DNA of 64,000 nucleotides, taken from contig JBAJFG010000445.1 in NCBI GenBank assembly GCA_037903475.1, forward strand, positions 1,984,001 to 2,048,000, in the 5' to 3' direction. This DNA is from Ancylostoma caninum. Its lineage: Eukaryota > Nematoda > Chromadorea > Rhabditida > Ancylostomatidae. The stretch's first letter is position 1, and each line of letters begins with the position of its first letter. The translations under genes and the position numbers were made by a program. A model generated the notes under the pieces. It did no database searches. It was not told the origin of the DNA and saw only the letters and a list, made by a program, of their open reading frames with translations. Below, piece by piece: positions 10,223-21,558 of the stretch.

Positions 10223-10589
10223 TGCAACTCTAATGTCTGAGTAACTTGACGTTTTCAGTTAAAAGTTTGAGCCTCAAGGATGAAATTGGTATAGAATGGT
10301 GTGAACATTTACGAATAGAACAAAGAAACTGTCCTAGATGAAGGTGCACGAACTTTGTCGTCGATGCTTCCGCATGAACCTAAGGTGGCTGTCAAGCCTC
10401 ACTTAAAGTTTTGCCGCTGAGCGAGTTGTCTCCGGGCGGCAAGTGAGGGGCAAGTATGGGACATTCCATGCCGTCGGTCGAGGGCGAGTCCGCGGCAAAG
10501 TATGAGTGATCCCCTTGACGAGCTTTGCTGCAGCGAACTCATGCTGCGTAGCAGTACGATATATTATACAATCGGTCTGAAATCGAGAG
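10223..10589. other. No gene seen
   Basis: Spacer between a hairpin element and a D1 copy. A minus-strand frame at 10403-10726 runs into D1 and is not independently supported. Confidence 0.35.
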
Positions 10590-10740
10590 ACCAAATCATT
10601 GGTCAATACCATGAAGATAACGATGAAACGTGGTACGCAGATCAGGCATGATGACGTGGAGCGCTGGCAAACGTAGCAGCTTCTCGATCCCCGCGTGCGT
10701 GGGCGGACTCGTCGTTTCGGACACACTATAACGTGGACGA
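10590..10740 (+). repeat. Dispersed repeat D1, copy 4
   Basis: Same core and orientation as the copy at 250-392, starting CCAAATCATTGGTCAATACC and ending near CGTCGTTTCGGACACACTA. About 93 percent identical by eye. Confidence 0.75.
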
Positions 10741-10859
10741 CTCGTACGGCGGCGAAGCTCAGTGAGGCTTTACATCCACGCCTTCTACCGAAATGGAGTT
10801 AAGACCCAACTTTCTGGAACCCGCCTTCGTGCCAATTTTCTCTGAGAACTTTCACCTCT

Positions 10860-10922
10860 GTTTTCACTGCAAGATCAAATTTTGTGGTAGACTTCCACAA
10901 AATTTGATCTTGCAGTGAAAAC
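10860..10922. other. Perfect 28-bp hairpin with 7-base loop
   Basis: The arm 10860-10887 (GTTTTCACTGCAAGATC and on) is exactly complementary to 10895-10922, around the loop TAGACTT. A perfect stem this long is very unlikely by chance and indicates recent formation or selection. It could be a precursor-type small-RNA hairpin or a snap-back replication scar. Nothing in the sequence proves transcription. Confidence 0.6.
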
Positions 10923-12400
10923 TGTCACCTGAAAACACTCTGTAGCTGTCACCACTGGCATGCGGCCACGCGAGTGTTTCTCCACGCTGAGTGGCCCACA
11001 GGTCCACTAGTCTAACGTAAATTTCGCAATGCACATAAATTTAACCTATTATCAGCATTTTTGATGTAAGAATTCATTCCTTTAAGAGCTTTTCTTCATA
11101 TCTCATGAAAATGTTCCACCCAACTCAATTCCCATGGAATATATTCGTACATAAACAACACTACATGAGGGAGACGATAGCTCTCATTTCGTATAGGAGC
11201 TTATTTGTAAGATTTCTTCTTCCAGATGTTGAACATCAAGATATTGCACTCGAGACATTCGCTTAAATGGGTCATTATGCCTGCTTTGTTAAGCCCAAAG
11301 GTATTTATGCTCGTAGCATACCAGAATTGCGCGTACCAGAATTGCCTTATCCAGCTTGAAGTGCTCCGCTACTTTGAACGTTAGTGTGTAAAGGTGTCAC
11401 ATTGGATGATTCGATAACTCTGTGCTGTTCCAATGCTGTATTTTGCAACCAGATGATAAATTCGCATGTGTTAGATAGGTGTACGGCCATCTTGTTGAGC
11501 AGGTGAATTACAGCTTATTTGGGAACCATCATCTTCTTTCTCATGGTCCGCCTGCATTACTGATCACAGGTCATATCTCGAAACTTTCCGAAGATGCTGA
11601 GCTCATTTCACGCAAGGAGATCTTACGGAGATCTTTGTGCCTTTTTTTGAGGCTGTGGAAGACCAGACAATTTGGATATTCCAACATGATTTTACTACTG
11701 AATTCTTTGTCTTGTTCAGCCAAGTCCCCCACTGTTGCCCAATCATCGCTCAACCGTCTGCATTATGCTAGAAAATTTCCTCAATTGCTTGCGGAATGTT
11801 GTGCTGTAGGCGAGATGTACTGTTGGTATAACGCAACCTAAGTTTCGAGACATCACTGCAATTTCGCCATTTTGCGATAGCACTAAGTGGAAGTAATGTA
11901 TCAAATCCAATGTCTGAAGTATAACGGGTTATACGTTGTCGGAACCGGCAGCACTCCAAATACAGATACAGGCTGTCCTCCTCGCACTCGGTATCGCACC
12001 GCTTGTACGCATGCTTTCCACGTGCTTTCACATCATTTGTGGGGCTGTTTCAACATGTCAGGAAGCTAAGAAACCACTGGGACCAACAAGCTAGAACGTG
12101 TGCGACTTTTCAAAAGTACCTCTGCGCCCTCCACGTAAGACTTCACTTATACCGAATCGGTTCTGAACCGCCTGGCATTAGACGAGCAATAGGCGTAGAA
12201 GCTCAACACCGCCACTTGGTGCATGAAGTCGAATCGCACAATGGATATGATTTCTGTGTCAAATGCAACATTATGACTTACGAAGTAGATGTTCCTACCA
12301 GATTAGTTGCGGAAGCCTCCTCGATCGCGACTAAAGACTCAAAAATGAGCAACAAGACTGCTTGTCAATAACAAAAGACTTGTTAGGTTAACAAACTAGG
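10923..12400. other. No confident gene
   Basis: Several medium frames occur: 11479-11841 plus, 12003-12371 plus and 11768-12031 minus. The minus frame has CDTECEEDSLYLYLECCRF, loosely like the Cys-rich C-terminal knuckle of some LINE proteins, but too weak to call. A plus-strand sequence decorated by the LTR-like block downstream could be a decayed retroelement body. Confidence 0.3.
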
Positions 12401-12555
12401 GGTAGTGTTGGAAAATGGCAGGTTTCGTGGAAACGTTTTCTGGCCTCGATCACAAATAATTAACCATGAGCCACTTACAGGAAGACGCGTGACTTCTGAC
12501 TGCAGTGGCCATCTGTTTGGTTCCCTGAAAATGATTGAGACACTCTTTTTTTCAG

Positions 12556-12865
12556 TCTTCCAAATTTCCTCTTCCAGTAGAAAACTTGATGGACATGAAA
12601 AACGGACATGTTGTAATGAGCATATACACCCATCACCCGGGGCCACCTTTCAGGGACAGTTCCAAGCACAGTGCGGTAAGCAATCACGTTACCACAGGTC
12701 AAAGAAATCATCCGTAAGTGCTCGGAAATCTTCAAAGGATGCAAAGCGCTGCTCGATCAAGGGCTGCTCAAGCTATCAGACAAGATGTCAGATGGAAAGG
12801 GCGAGGCCAGACAAGGATGGCGTGTGTGGCCCCGTAGTCCGCTCCTTCTACTGTCGATGAGTTAA
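12556..12865 (+). pseudogene. Coding-like segment, two frames offset by one base
   Basis: Positions 12556-12675 read open for exactly 40 codons after a good acceptor (TTTTTTTCAG) and end before GTAAGC. The sequence includes FPLPVENLMDMKNGHVVMSI. Positions 12698-12865 read open for 55 codons to a stop, beginning VKEIIRKCSEIFKGCK. The 22-base gap is too short for a nematode intron, so it is more likely one open stretch broken by a one-base indel. The family is unknown. It ends about 25 bases before the LTR-like block, so it may be the 3' end of a retroelement ORF. Confidence 0.35.
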
Positions 12866-12888
12866 AAAAGTCATTTTAGGGGGGATTC

Positions 12889-13280
12889 TGTCAAGCAAAA
12901 CACGCACTGTACACATCGACACATTCGTGTTTCTTTTTGCCGATAGTGGCGGCCGTCGCCCAAAATTGACTATTGTAAATGTTGTTGTACTCCATTACGT
13001 ATTGTAATTGTGCTTACCAGTAACTTTTGGTGGAGCCTACCGTGCCCTTTAGCTCAGGAGCTCGCCGATTAGGAGAACTGCTTTGGGAACTTCACTCGAA
13101 AAGAAGCGTTGGTACACGGTAGCACGGCCGGTGAGCACCGAGACGAATGCCATGATGATGTTGTCGTACCTCCTGCTCCGAGTAGTGCTTTATAGTAGCT
13201 CGTATAAAAAATTGCTCGAATTAGTTGCTCGTCTATTCATGCGTTTAGATAAATAAATTGCGCAGCGCCAAGTCCTTACA
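12889..13280 (+). mobile_element. Possible 3' LTR of a retrotransposon
   Basis: A purine run TTTTAGGGGGGATTC, resembling a polypurine tract, precedes TGTCAAGC. The segment holds a TATA-like GTATAAAAAA and an AATAAA before ending CTTACA, giving the TG...CA layout of an LTR. No second copy occurs in the window, so the pair and target duplication cannot be checked. It could instead be ordinary intergenic sequence. Confidence 0.3.
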
Positions 13281-14813
13281 TACCTATGGCACAGATGCTC
13301 AGAAGGCAGGGTATCACATATTCACACACCATGGAGACAGGTCACTTGGGATGGATGCAACAAAGTATTTCCTGTGAGGTGTCTCAATCATTTTCCGTCA
13401 ACCTAGTACATATAATGTCTTCAGCACGGAATGCTTGCTTTGAATAACTGGTTTGTTACCTATTATCTCATACTACCCAAAGAAATTGTGGTTCTGAAAA
13501 AAAGCGCAACTATGTTTACACCAACCTAACAATTTGTAGTATGAAAGCGTACATCGTAAGCACACGGCCTTGTGCGAAAGCCCACTCCCGTCTTTGATTC
13601 AGTGGGACTAGCTGATTCCTTCGGATTCCGATGGTCTTCCACATGAAATGCAAGGGATGTGGTTGCCGGTGGGGACAGCGCAAATACGAAAACCCTCCAC
13701 GAAGAATCAAGGCCTATCGGCGTATTTGCTGAAACGCTGTTACATGATGATGTCTTTTTTGGTTCTCTTTCGTTAACGCAGCATGAATTGTGAGAGGAAT
13801 ATGTTTAACCGGGGAGGGGGGAAGGGAGGGATTTACAAATAGACACTCAAAAGAGCATTGCTTTTGCACATGCCAATATTCCAAGTGACACAGAAAGTGA
13901 GATGGAATCGAGAGAGCGTTCCCAGATACATCTAGCAATGACAGCAATGTGTTTATCAATCTGAAGTGCGGTACACCGAGCATGCATATCAACCGAATTA
14001 TGCTACCTACATGTGAATGTACATATGCCTCGGCCGTAGATTAGAGGTTTGCCTTGTATCCGTGTTTGTTTTTCAACAACGATTCGTTCGATGCTTTCGC
14101 TTGTTCTTTCATCAGTTTATGTTCTGTTTCAGTTACACTCCAACAGCGTTATTGTTTCACACCTCAGTACATATGAATAGAATCTTCATCGATAACAATG
14201 CTTATTAAATCGAGTTTCTGATTTATCTTGGAAATGTATGCCAGATATATTCATCTATCGATCCGCTATCCGCTCTCCATTCATTCGTTCGCTACCTAAA
14301 GCACAACGTTATTTCGCAACAACCTTTTTTTGTTACTTAAACCCTCCTGTCCAAGATTTCCGTGGCTCAGAGCTTGAACATTAACCTCAACAGTTCAATG
14401 GAAGGCGTATCGCTGGAGGCAGTAACATTCACGAGGAATCACAAGATGAACTTTGTATCAGCTTAGAAACCGGATGACACGGCTGCTGGTCTGGATCAGT
14501 TGGTTTTGAAACTATCCCCTCTACGGTAGTTCATTCTGGATGTGCGCGTTTACATCGGCCGCCGATGTTGGCGATCGATCTCCGTCGGCGACGGCGGCCG
14601 CCGCGACTTCCCGTCCACAGTGGATACGCACTGGCCTCACAGTCGCCAGCGACGGCGACGCAGGGTGCTACAGTCCTCGAGGACCATAGCGGCAGTGTTA
14701 GATGGCCTCACAGCAGCCGCTCATTATTTTCGTTGACGATGTACACACTGCATTGACCAGTCTTCATAGAAATTCCTTCGCGAATGGATGCGTGCGTCTC
14801 ACAACTATAAAAT
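13281..14813. other. No confident gene
   Basis: Open frames at 13516-13710 and 13714-13992 (both minus) lack motifs. From about 14540 the sequence becomes GC-rich with many CGATCG/GCGATCG words and overlapping plus-strand frames, similar in flavour to the TIR element at 43700-44353. I see no complete gene. Confidence 0.35.
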
Positions 14814-15185
14814 GCCCTGAGAGTATCCCCAGACTTCGCCAGCGGTCGTGGCCATCGCCACCACAGCCTGTTGTCGTGGGCGATAGTCACGACCGCCGGC
14901 GATCGCCACATGGATGAAGAGAATAGGGAGACTCTAGACGTCAGAACGATGATAATAAATGGGGCGTGGTGATCGATGGGCATCGTTTCCCATATCGCTA
15001 TCACTCATATCGCCATTTCATTTTGGGCACATCTTCGAGAGTCGGGCGATGAGCTCCTTTTGGCAGCGATCCATGGCTGTGTAACCTGGCAATCGATACG
15101 TATTATTTCCACGATCCTTATCTCTTATATCGCTGATTCATTTTTATTCATTTTAAATTGGCGAAGTCTGAGGATACTCTAGGGC
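14814..15185. mobile_element. TIR element with probable 9-bp duplication (MULE-like)
   Basis: Ends GCCCTGAGAGTATCCCCAGA (left) and, inverted on the right, GGCCCTAGAGTATCCTCAGA, matching for about 27 bp. The left flank CTATAAAAT and the right flank CTATGACAT (found after the inserted hAT MITE, 15480-15488) agree at 7 of 9 bases, as in an old Mutator-type duplication. The interior is GC-rich with GCGATCGCC words and no ORF. The hAT MITE at 15186 inserted precisely at its right end. Confidence 0.55.
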
Positions 15186-15471
15186 CAGTGGCGGACGCAG
15201 AAAGTGGGCGGGAGGGGGGGGGGGGTGGGAAAAAAGTGGGGTCTCCGTCGCTTTGGGGACCCAGATGGAAAATAAAATTAATAAAAATATTAATTATGAT
15301 AATAAATAATAAATAAAAATTATATTAAAATAATAAAAAATAAACAATTAAAAATAAACTAATACAAGATTTAAACAATTAAAAATAAACAAATACAAGA
15401 TTTTTTTTGTATTGTAAAGTAATTTCGAAAATTTGGCGACCCCCTCCCCCCCCCCCCTGCGTCCGCCACTG
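15186..15471 (+). mobile_element. hAT-type MITE, copy 3
   Basis: 286 bp, same TIRs (CAGTGGCGGACGCAG) as copies 1 and 2, and perfect 8-bp duplication TCTAGGGC (15178-15185, 15472-15479). It carries an internal tandem dupl-ication of the AT-rich segment AAACAATTAAAAATAAAC. The variation from the other copies shows divergence after a common origin. Confidence 0.9.
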
Positions 15472-15589
15472 TCTAGGGCCTATGACATGTTTCACATGGA
15501 AATGGTGAGAACGAACTGCAACAAGTTATCATGTCTTATCACATGGTTTGATGTGAACAGCTTGCTGGATCAATAATTGTGTATTCGAA

Positions 15590-15905
15590 AAAAGTCGAAA
15601 ATTCGATTAAAAGTCCGACAAAACCAACAAGTCGATGTTTTTATGCATAGTAGTTGTCATATTTGTGTTCAGCGCATTCGAACACCCGATGGGCTAGTCC
15701 TCAGCAATCCATTACCAAAAATTTTGAAAAATCGATAAGATCAATAAATCGATATCGTCACTCGAAACGGTTGTCATAATTCAGCATATTCGAAACCCCA
15801 ATGGGCATGTCCTCACCGATCCCTGAGTAAAACCACTGAGTAAAAGTTGTGAAAAATCAGCAAAGTCAATAAAACGATACCGTCATTAAAAAACGGAAAG
15901 CAAAC
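15590..15905 (+). repeat. 125-bp tandem repeat family H3, copy 1
   Basis: Two to three degenerate units with the landmarks CATATTTGTGTTCAGCGCAT, CCCGATGGGC, GAAAAATCGATAAGATCAAT and AAATCGATA. The same unit forms the cleaner array at 20184-20700, and a diverged relative may lie at 40740-41000. Confidence 0.6.
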
Positions 15906-16017
15906 AGATTGGGAATATGCGGAACAGTGGTATTTCATCTCTAGATCCCCCAAAGCTTTTCTTCAGCTTAATGGTACATTCTCGAATACAGTATAGTGTA
16001 TAGTATAGTATTATGTA

Positions 16018-16547
16018 CAGGGTGGGCCATAAATACGGTAAAAACGCTCGTTTCTCCTTTGAAGAAAATTATTTGGCCTCAAAGATAAACTCAGTTGGGA
16101 TGGCCTTCTGTAACCTTCCACTGGAATAGTGGTCCGGCTCACAGGTCATGTTTGATCTAAGACTCAGCCTAAATAAAGTTTTAGGTCCTATTGGTTTCAT
16201 CAACTGACCACTCATTTGCTTGGGCCTCAATCAGTAGGGTTAATAGGCTTCGGTGATACGTGGAACAAGGGCTTCTTCACAACCTCTCCAGAACTTGGAA
16301 TAGTTGAGCAAGCACTCTAAGAAATGTTGGCTGAGCTGACCCACCATCACTTACGCGCCGCGGTCAACGACTTGGTTCAGCACATTGGGGCCTCTATAGG
16401 AACTGAGAGAAGATATCTCGAGGTGAAGGCTTGCCTTATGTTAGATGTAACCTAATAAACATAAATCCTACAACTGTGTTTCAAATTACAAGTAAATGCT
16501 TTTTCTGCGCACACTTTTCTGCGTTATCGTATTTATGGCCCAACCTG
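16018..16547 (+). mobile_element. Tc1/IS630-type element relic
   Basis: 530 bp between TA sites, with TIRs of about 26 bp: CAGGGTGGGCCATAAATACG on the left, CAGGTTGGGCCATAAATACG as complement of the right. An interior frame reads EMLAELTHHHLRAAVNDLV and IGASIGTERRYLE, resembling the transposase C-terminus of this superfamily, with stop codons. The catalytic region is deleted, so the element is a non-autonomous relic. Confidence 0.75.
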
Positions 16548-17244
16548 TATAGTGTAGCTGCAGCTATTATTCAGACAAAACCTCGCTGGCCGCGCAGGTA
16601 AGTCTCCTAGACTAGCGAGATTAGGACGCTCGGCCAGCGAGATTGCCGCGTGCGCCCAGCGATGATGTCACAAGCAGTCGATACCGGATGACGGTCAAGT
16701 TCTGAACTTTGAGCAAGAAGCGTTCACCCCATAAATGTACTGATGGTGCATACCCATCTTTACAAAAATGCGCGCTATGCGCATCCCCTCAATGGCCTTT
16801 AGCGGTTGAAGGAGAGTGATCTCGCGCCCTCAGAAACCGAATCTGATGACTGCACTGACGGGCGGAGTCCCACTGATGCTGCTTCGTATTTCCAGCTCGT
16901 AGTCAGCGAGACTGTCGCGCGCGCCGAGCGAGCGTCCTTTGTGGTCCCTTCGAAAATCGTCCCTCGTCTGCGCCGCGCATGAGAAATTCTGCTCCGGCAG
17001 AAACGAGCGATCTGCGCCTTCGAAACTGTACTATTTCCTTTTGCTGCAGGGCTCACTATCCGCGAAAACCTCCAAGAGGTGCACGCGAACAGCGAGAGTT
17101 TGTCTGAGTAATTTGCTGTAAAAAATAGTGGCATACAACAGTCCATCGGATTCAGATAAGAGCCGCATGAGAGTTGGATCTCAGCACAGGATTTCCTTCG
17201 CGTACCACTCAAAGAAACACTTACTGAAGCGTCTTACGTTATAC
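16548..17244. other. No gene seen
   Basis: GC-rich stretch with CTCGCTGGCCGCGCAG near 16585 and its near complement CGGCCAGCGAG at 16630, which form a short hairpin. A 137-codon minus-strand frame at 16799-17212 is basic and serine-rich without a family signature. Confidence 0.35.
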
Positions 17245-17705
17245 TGAAGCGTCACGTTTGAGTTATCCAATATGAATTGAAGGCAGCAAGGTCTCTTCTC
17301 ACTTAGAAAGCTGTCATAATAAGACTGAGCACGATGTTGATGTTATGAAGAATGAAAATCTGAAGGAATTCGCCCTGACTGGGCATCTTTTCAAAAACAT
17401 ATTGAAATTTTTGAAAGAAGAGCGAAAAGGGATTCGTCCTAAAACTAGAATTCTTTTTAACTCTTTTTACATTTCTCCCATGGCTCTGATGAAAATAGAA
17501 CAACTTTATTCTGATGAGTGGCTGCAGGTATAAGATGACATCGGTGCTCCGTCCAACGATGGGCCCACCTACCCCTCGACTCCGACCTATTACGAAAGCA
17601 AATGACATATTCCCGATCTGTTAGGTCATATGAGTTGCTATCGAGTTAGTTTGGTGTGGCCATAGAGGTCCAATACTTTGAATTCCGCTACTGTAGTGTT
17701 ACCAG
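17245..17705 (+). repeat. Dispersed repeat R, copy 3
   Basis: Aligns with the minus strand of 5345-5990 (GGCAGCAAGGTCTCTTCTCA, GATGAAAATAGAACAACTT, GTCATATGAGTTGCTATCGA). The MITE target reads TATCGAGT here, uninterrupted, giving a second empty site. Confidence 0.65.
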
Positions 17706-17749
17706 ATATGATATGCAAGAACTTATGGCACACCCTGTAATATTATATA

Positions 17750-18060
17750 TTACTAGACGGTGTACCCGGCTTCGCTCGGGTGTTCAATTTCTCCCGGCCA
17801 TTTGAAGCTGATGCCAACATTTGTTGAACCAAAAAATCCTTTCAAAATGTCCATCATTTGATGATCAGCTCAAGTGACCCTCCTTACCTTGCCCCGCTTC
17901 CCTCAAAAAATGGGGTGAAATTGCTTGACTGGTAAATAAGTTCTTATAAAGTGCTTGTCTCATCCACGTTCAGCGTTTCGGAAAGTTCCAGAAGGCACGT
18001 TTTCACCGACCCATGTGCAAGAATGTCAAAAAATCCTCCTATATAAAGACTGGAAAGGGT
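17750..18060 (+). repeat. Conserved repeat end, GTACCCGGCTTCGCTCGGGT motif
   Basis: Begins TTACTAGACGGTGTACCCGG and continues into CGCTCGGGTG. This type of terminus is familiar from dispersed elements in many invertebrates. It probably marks the 5' boundary of a degenerate element. The mobile class cannot be fixed here. Confidence 0.45.
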
Positions 18061-18639
18061 CCAGATTTTTCTGGCGTCAGACCATGAGAGTCTTGTGAAA
18101 TCTTTTGTGCAGTGCAGTGCATAGACAATGGTGGAGGGAGATATGCGCAGACGTCATACGAAAAACCGATTTATGGAGCGAGATGAGACTAGATCTTCGC
18201 GGGACCCGCAATTTCGAAATCCTTGCACAGTGACTGTCCTAGCTGGCGGTCTCACAGCCAACCGATGAGACAGAGCTAGCAAGGCTTTAAGGCAGCACAT
18301 TATACGGAGCAGGATAGCCACTGCTCTTCACTCAGAACCAACTGTTGCACCGCAGATCAGTATGAGAGAGATCCGTGTGGGAGCTCTCTAGGCCCAGTGC
18401 AGCGGTGGTATCCGCCGCATTTCCCACATGCCGCACGTTCTCGTCCTAGCATCCGTCCGCAAACTCTGAGCGATTCTGCAGCCACGGAAGAGATTCCAGT
18501 TGTACACTCACATGCATAGAAAAGGTGCGTTATTACAGACCACTGTGACACTTCCTGTGACCAAGTATGTAATTATTCAAATTTTCTGGATAACTCCTAA
18601 CTTCCTCCCATTGCTCTCGTGATTCAAAGGGAAAGGACG
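18061..18639. other. No gene seen
   Basis: Non-repetitive within the window; short frames only. It leads into the minisatellite of the H2 element. Confidence 0.35.
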
Positions 18640-19690
18640 CACGGACGATAGGTGTGCCAGGGGCGAATAGTGACAGATGCCGTTATGTCGATGGAGTAGG
18701 GGTTGTACTGTGACTCAAAGTTGCGGAAAAGCCAGGATACGGGTTCGCAGGTGGAGGAGAGGTCTGACATGGCCAAGGTGGGAGAAATGCCAGAATAGGG
18801 GTTCACCGATGGACGATGGGTCTGTGGTGGCCAAAAAGTGAGTGAATGACAGGAAACGGTCATGCCGATGGAACAGGGGTCCGCTGTGGCCCAGGTGTGA
18901 GGAACATCAGCAATCTGGTAAAATGAAGGGAGGATGGGTCTGCTGTGGCCCGAAAGTTGAGGGAACGCCAGCATTCGGGTCTAACGAAGGGGGTCTTCTG
19001 GGGCCTGAAAGTTAAGGGAACTCCAAGATACGGGTACGAAGATGGAGGAGGGGTGCGTTGTGGTCTGAAAATGTGGGGAACGCCAAGATACGGGCTCGCT
19101 GGCATAGGAGAGGTCCACTGTGCCCCTGGTGCGAGGAACGCCAGAATGTGGGTCCACTGTGCCCTAAAAGTGTGAGAATCCCAGTATGCGGTTATGCCGA
19201 TGGAGGAGAGGTCCGCTTTCACCCAATTGTGAGGAACGAGAAGATATTGTTGACGGATGGAGGAGGGGTCCGTTGGCCCAAGTGTGAGGAATAAAAGAAT
19301 TCGAGTGGGAGGTTCACCGATGGAAGATGGGTCTGCTTTGCCCTAAAGTGTGGGAATCCCAGGGTCATACCGATGGAGTAGGGGTCCGCTGTGGCCCAGG
19401 TGTGAGGAACACCAGCATTCTGGTCCACCGAAGGAGAGATGGGTCTGCTGGGGCCTGAAAGTTGTGGGAACTCCAGGATACGGGTTCGTGGATAGAGGAG
19501 GGGCTGCGCTGTGGTCTAAAAATGTAGGGAACGTCAAGGTAGGGGTTCGCGGGTATAAGAGAGGTACGCTGTGGTCCAGGTGCTAGGAACGCCAGAATGT
19601 GGGTCTGATGTCTGCTTAATGTGTGGGAATGCCAGGATGCGGTTATGCCGATGGAGAAGAGGTCCACTTTGGCCCAGGTGTGAATAACTG
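18640..19690 (+). repeat. Minisatellite C, about 60-bp unit
   Basis: About 17 units with GGTCCGCTGTGGCCCAGGTG, GTGAGGAACGCCAGRAT and CGGGTTC.CCGATGGAGGAG landmarks. It shares GGGGAACGCC and CGGGTCCACCG with minisatellite A of the H1 elements, so A and C look homologous. Open frames in it are artefacts. Confidence 0.9.
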
Positions 19691-20183
19691 TGTGAATAGC
19701 TCAAATGGCAGGAAACGCGCCTTAAAGGAAGATGTTCGTCCAACAACAATCTCAACTTGAATTACTTAGAGTTCTTAATTACACTGTGTCGGTTACAGCA
19801 AATAGTCAACAGCTACTAGATTCATGTAAATGATAAGCATGCGCAGAGTTGAGGATGATCAGCCATGGTAGGTGACATTTAAGAAGTGCGGTGCAACAAA
19901 AGAGGGATGTATTATTGCATCGGAAAGTGAATTTACATGGTGATGTGTGATAAAGAGTGCTCGAGCAAGGCGCATACAAGAAGTCCGGAGTTGGCTAAGC
20001 GGCCAGACTGGTAGAATACACGCAACTCATAAGGAGAATTTCGTACTCAAACTCGATTAATTAGTATTTTCGCTTCTATTTCAATTTCCTAAGGATTTCA
20101 TAGGCGCTAAACTTTTGCACCTACCTCAAGTGGCTGCCCCACCACGCTTTCTAGCGACCCGTAGGGGCGCTAGTCAATATAAC
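18640..20183 (+). mobile_element. Helitron-like element H2, copy a
   Basis: Minisatellite C (18640-19690) is followed by unique sequence, a tRNA-Met-like stretch (19990-20060: TTGGCTAAGCGGCCAGA, GGTAGAATACACGCAACTC, then a CAT triplet) and a conserved tail CTCAAGTGGCTGCCCCACC. The tail ends in a terminal hairpin CTAGCGACCC / GGGGCGCTAG. The final CTAG is followed by T. Terminal hairpin plus CTRR before T and the absence of TIRs fit Helitron or Helentron-like non-autonomous elements that carry internal tandem repeats. Related copies are at 23756-24575, 24662-25365 (inverted) and 44935-45660 (inverted). Confidence 0.55.
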
Positions 20184-20869
20184 AAATGAATCGATGTTTC
20201 GGTCAAAGCGGTTATCATATCCGTGTTCAGCGCATTGCTATACCCCGCTAGGCATGTCTTTATCGCTCAGTGGGCAAGAAGAGCGAAAAATCAATAAAAT
20301 CAAAAGATCGATATTTCGCCTAAAATGGTTGCCATATCCGTGTTCAGCGTATTGAGGTGCCCCAGCAGACAGTCCTCATCGCCTCCTGAGCGAAAATGGC
20401 GGAAAATCAATAAAATCGATAAATCGATAGTGTCATGCAAAGTGGTTGCCATATTCGTGTTCAGCGCATTGAGATACCCCAGCAGATATGTCTTTACCAC
20501 CCCGTCAGCGAAGATAGCGAAAAATCAATAAAATCAATAAATCGATAATTTGGCGCAAAATGGTTGTCATATTCGTGTTCAGCGCATTGAGATACCCCAG
20601 TAGGCATAAACATGTTCTCGCTAGTGCCTCGTCAAGAAGAGCGAAAAATCAATAAAATCGATATAATCGATAAGCCAATCGATAATCCCAGGTGCAAAGT
20701 AGCCTATAACCTCCGCCGGCCCCTGAAGAACCTACATGCAAAATTTGGTCCCGATCGGTTCATTCTCCGCGATTTCTATTCCGAACATACAAACATACAA
20801 ACAAACAAACAAACAAACAAACAAACACACACGCAAACTTTCACTTTTATATATACAGACTAGCCTGAT
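20184..20869 (+). repeat. 125-bp tandem repeat family H3, copy 2, with oligo-CAAA tail
   Basis: Four to five units of about 125 bp (CATATCCGTGTTCAGCGCAT, GAGATACCCCAGCAG, GCGAAAAATCAATAAAATC), then CCTACATGCAAAATTTGGTC, CCGATCGGTTCATTCTCCGC and a (CAAA)n run ending in CACTTTTATATATA. It starts TCAATATAA directly after the H2 terminus CTAG, and H1 follows directly, so three elements abut. Confidence 0.7.
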
Positions 20870-21545
<676 letters not shown>

Positions 21546-21558
21546 GTAGGATCATATA

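Noticed and set aside
11768..12031. LINE C-terminal Cys knuckle (minus strand)
   Set aside because: Only a loose C-x3-C...C-C spacing; no neighbouring reverse transcriptase on that strand.
16018..16547. Autonomous Tc1 transposon
   Set aside because: Only 530 bp with a broken C-terminal remnant; no catalytic Asp boxes.
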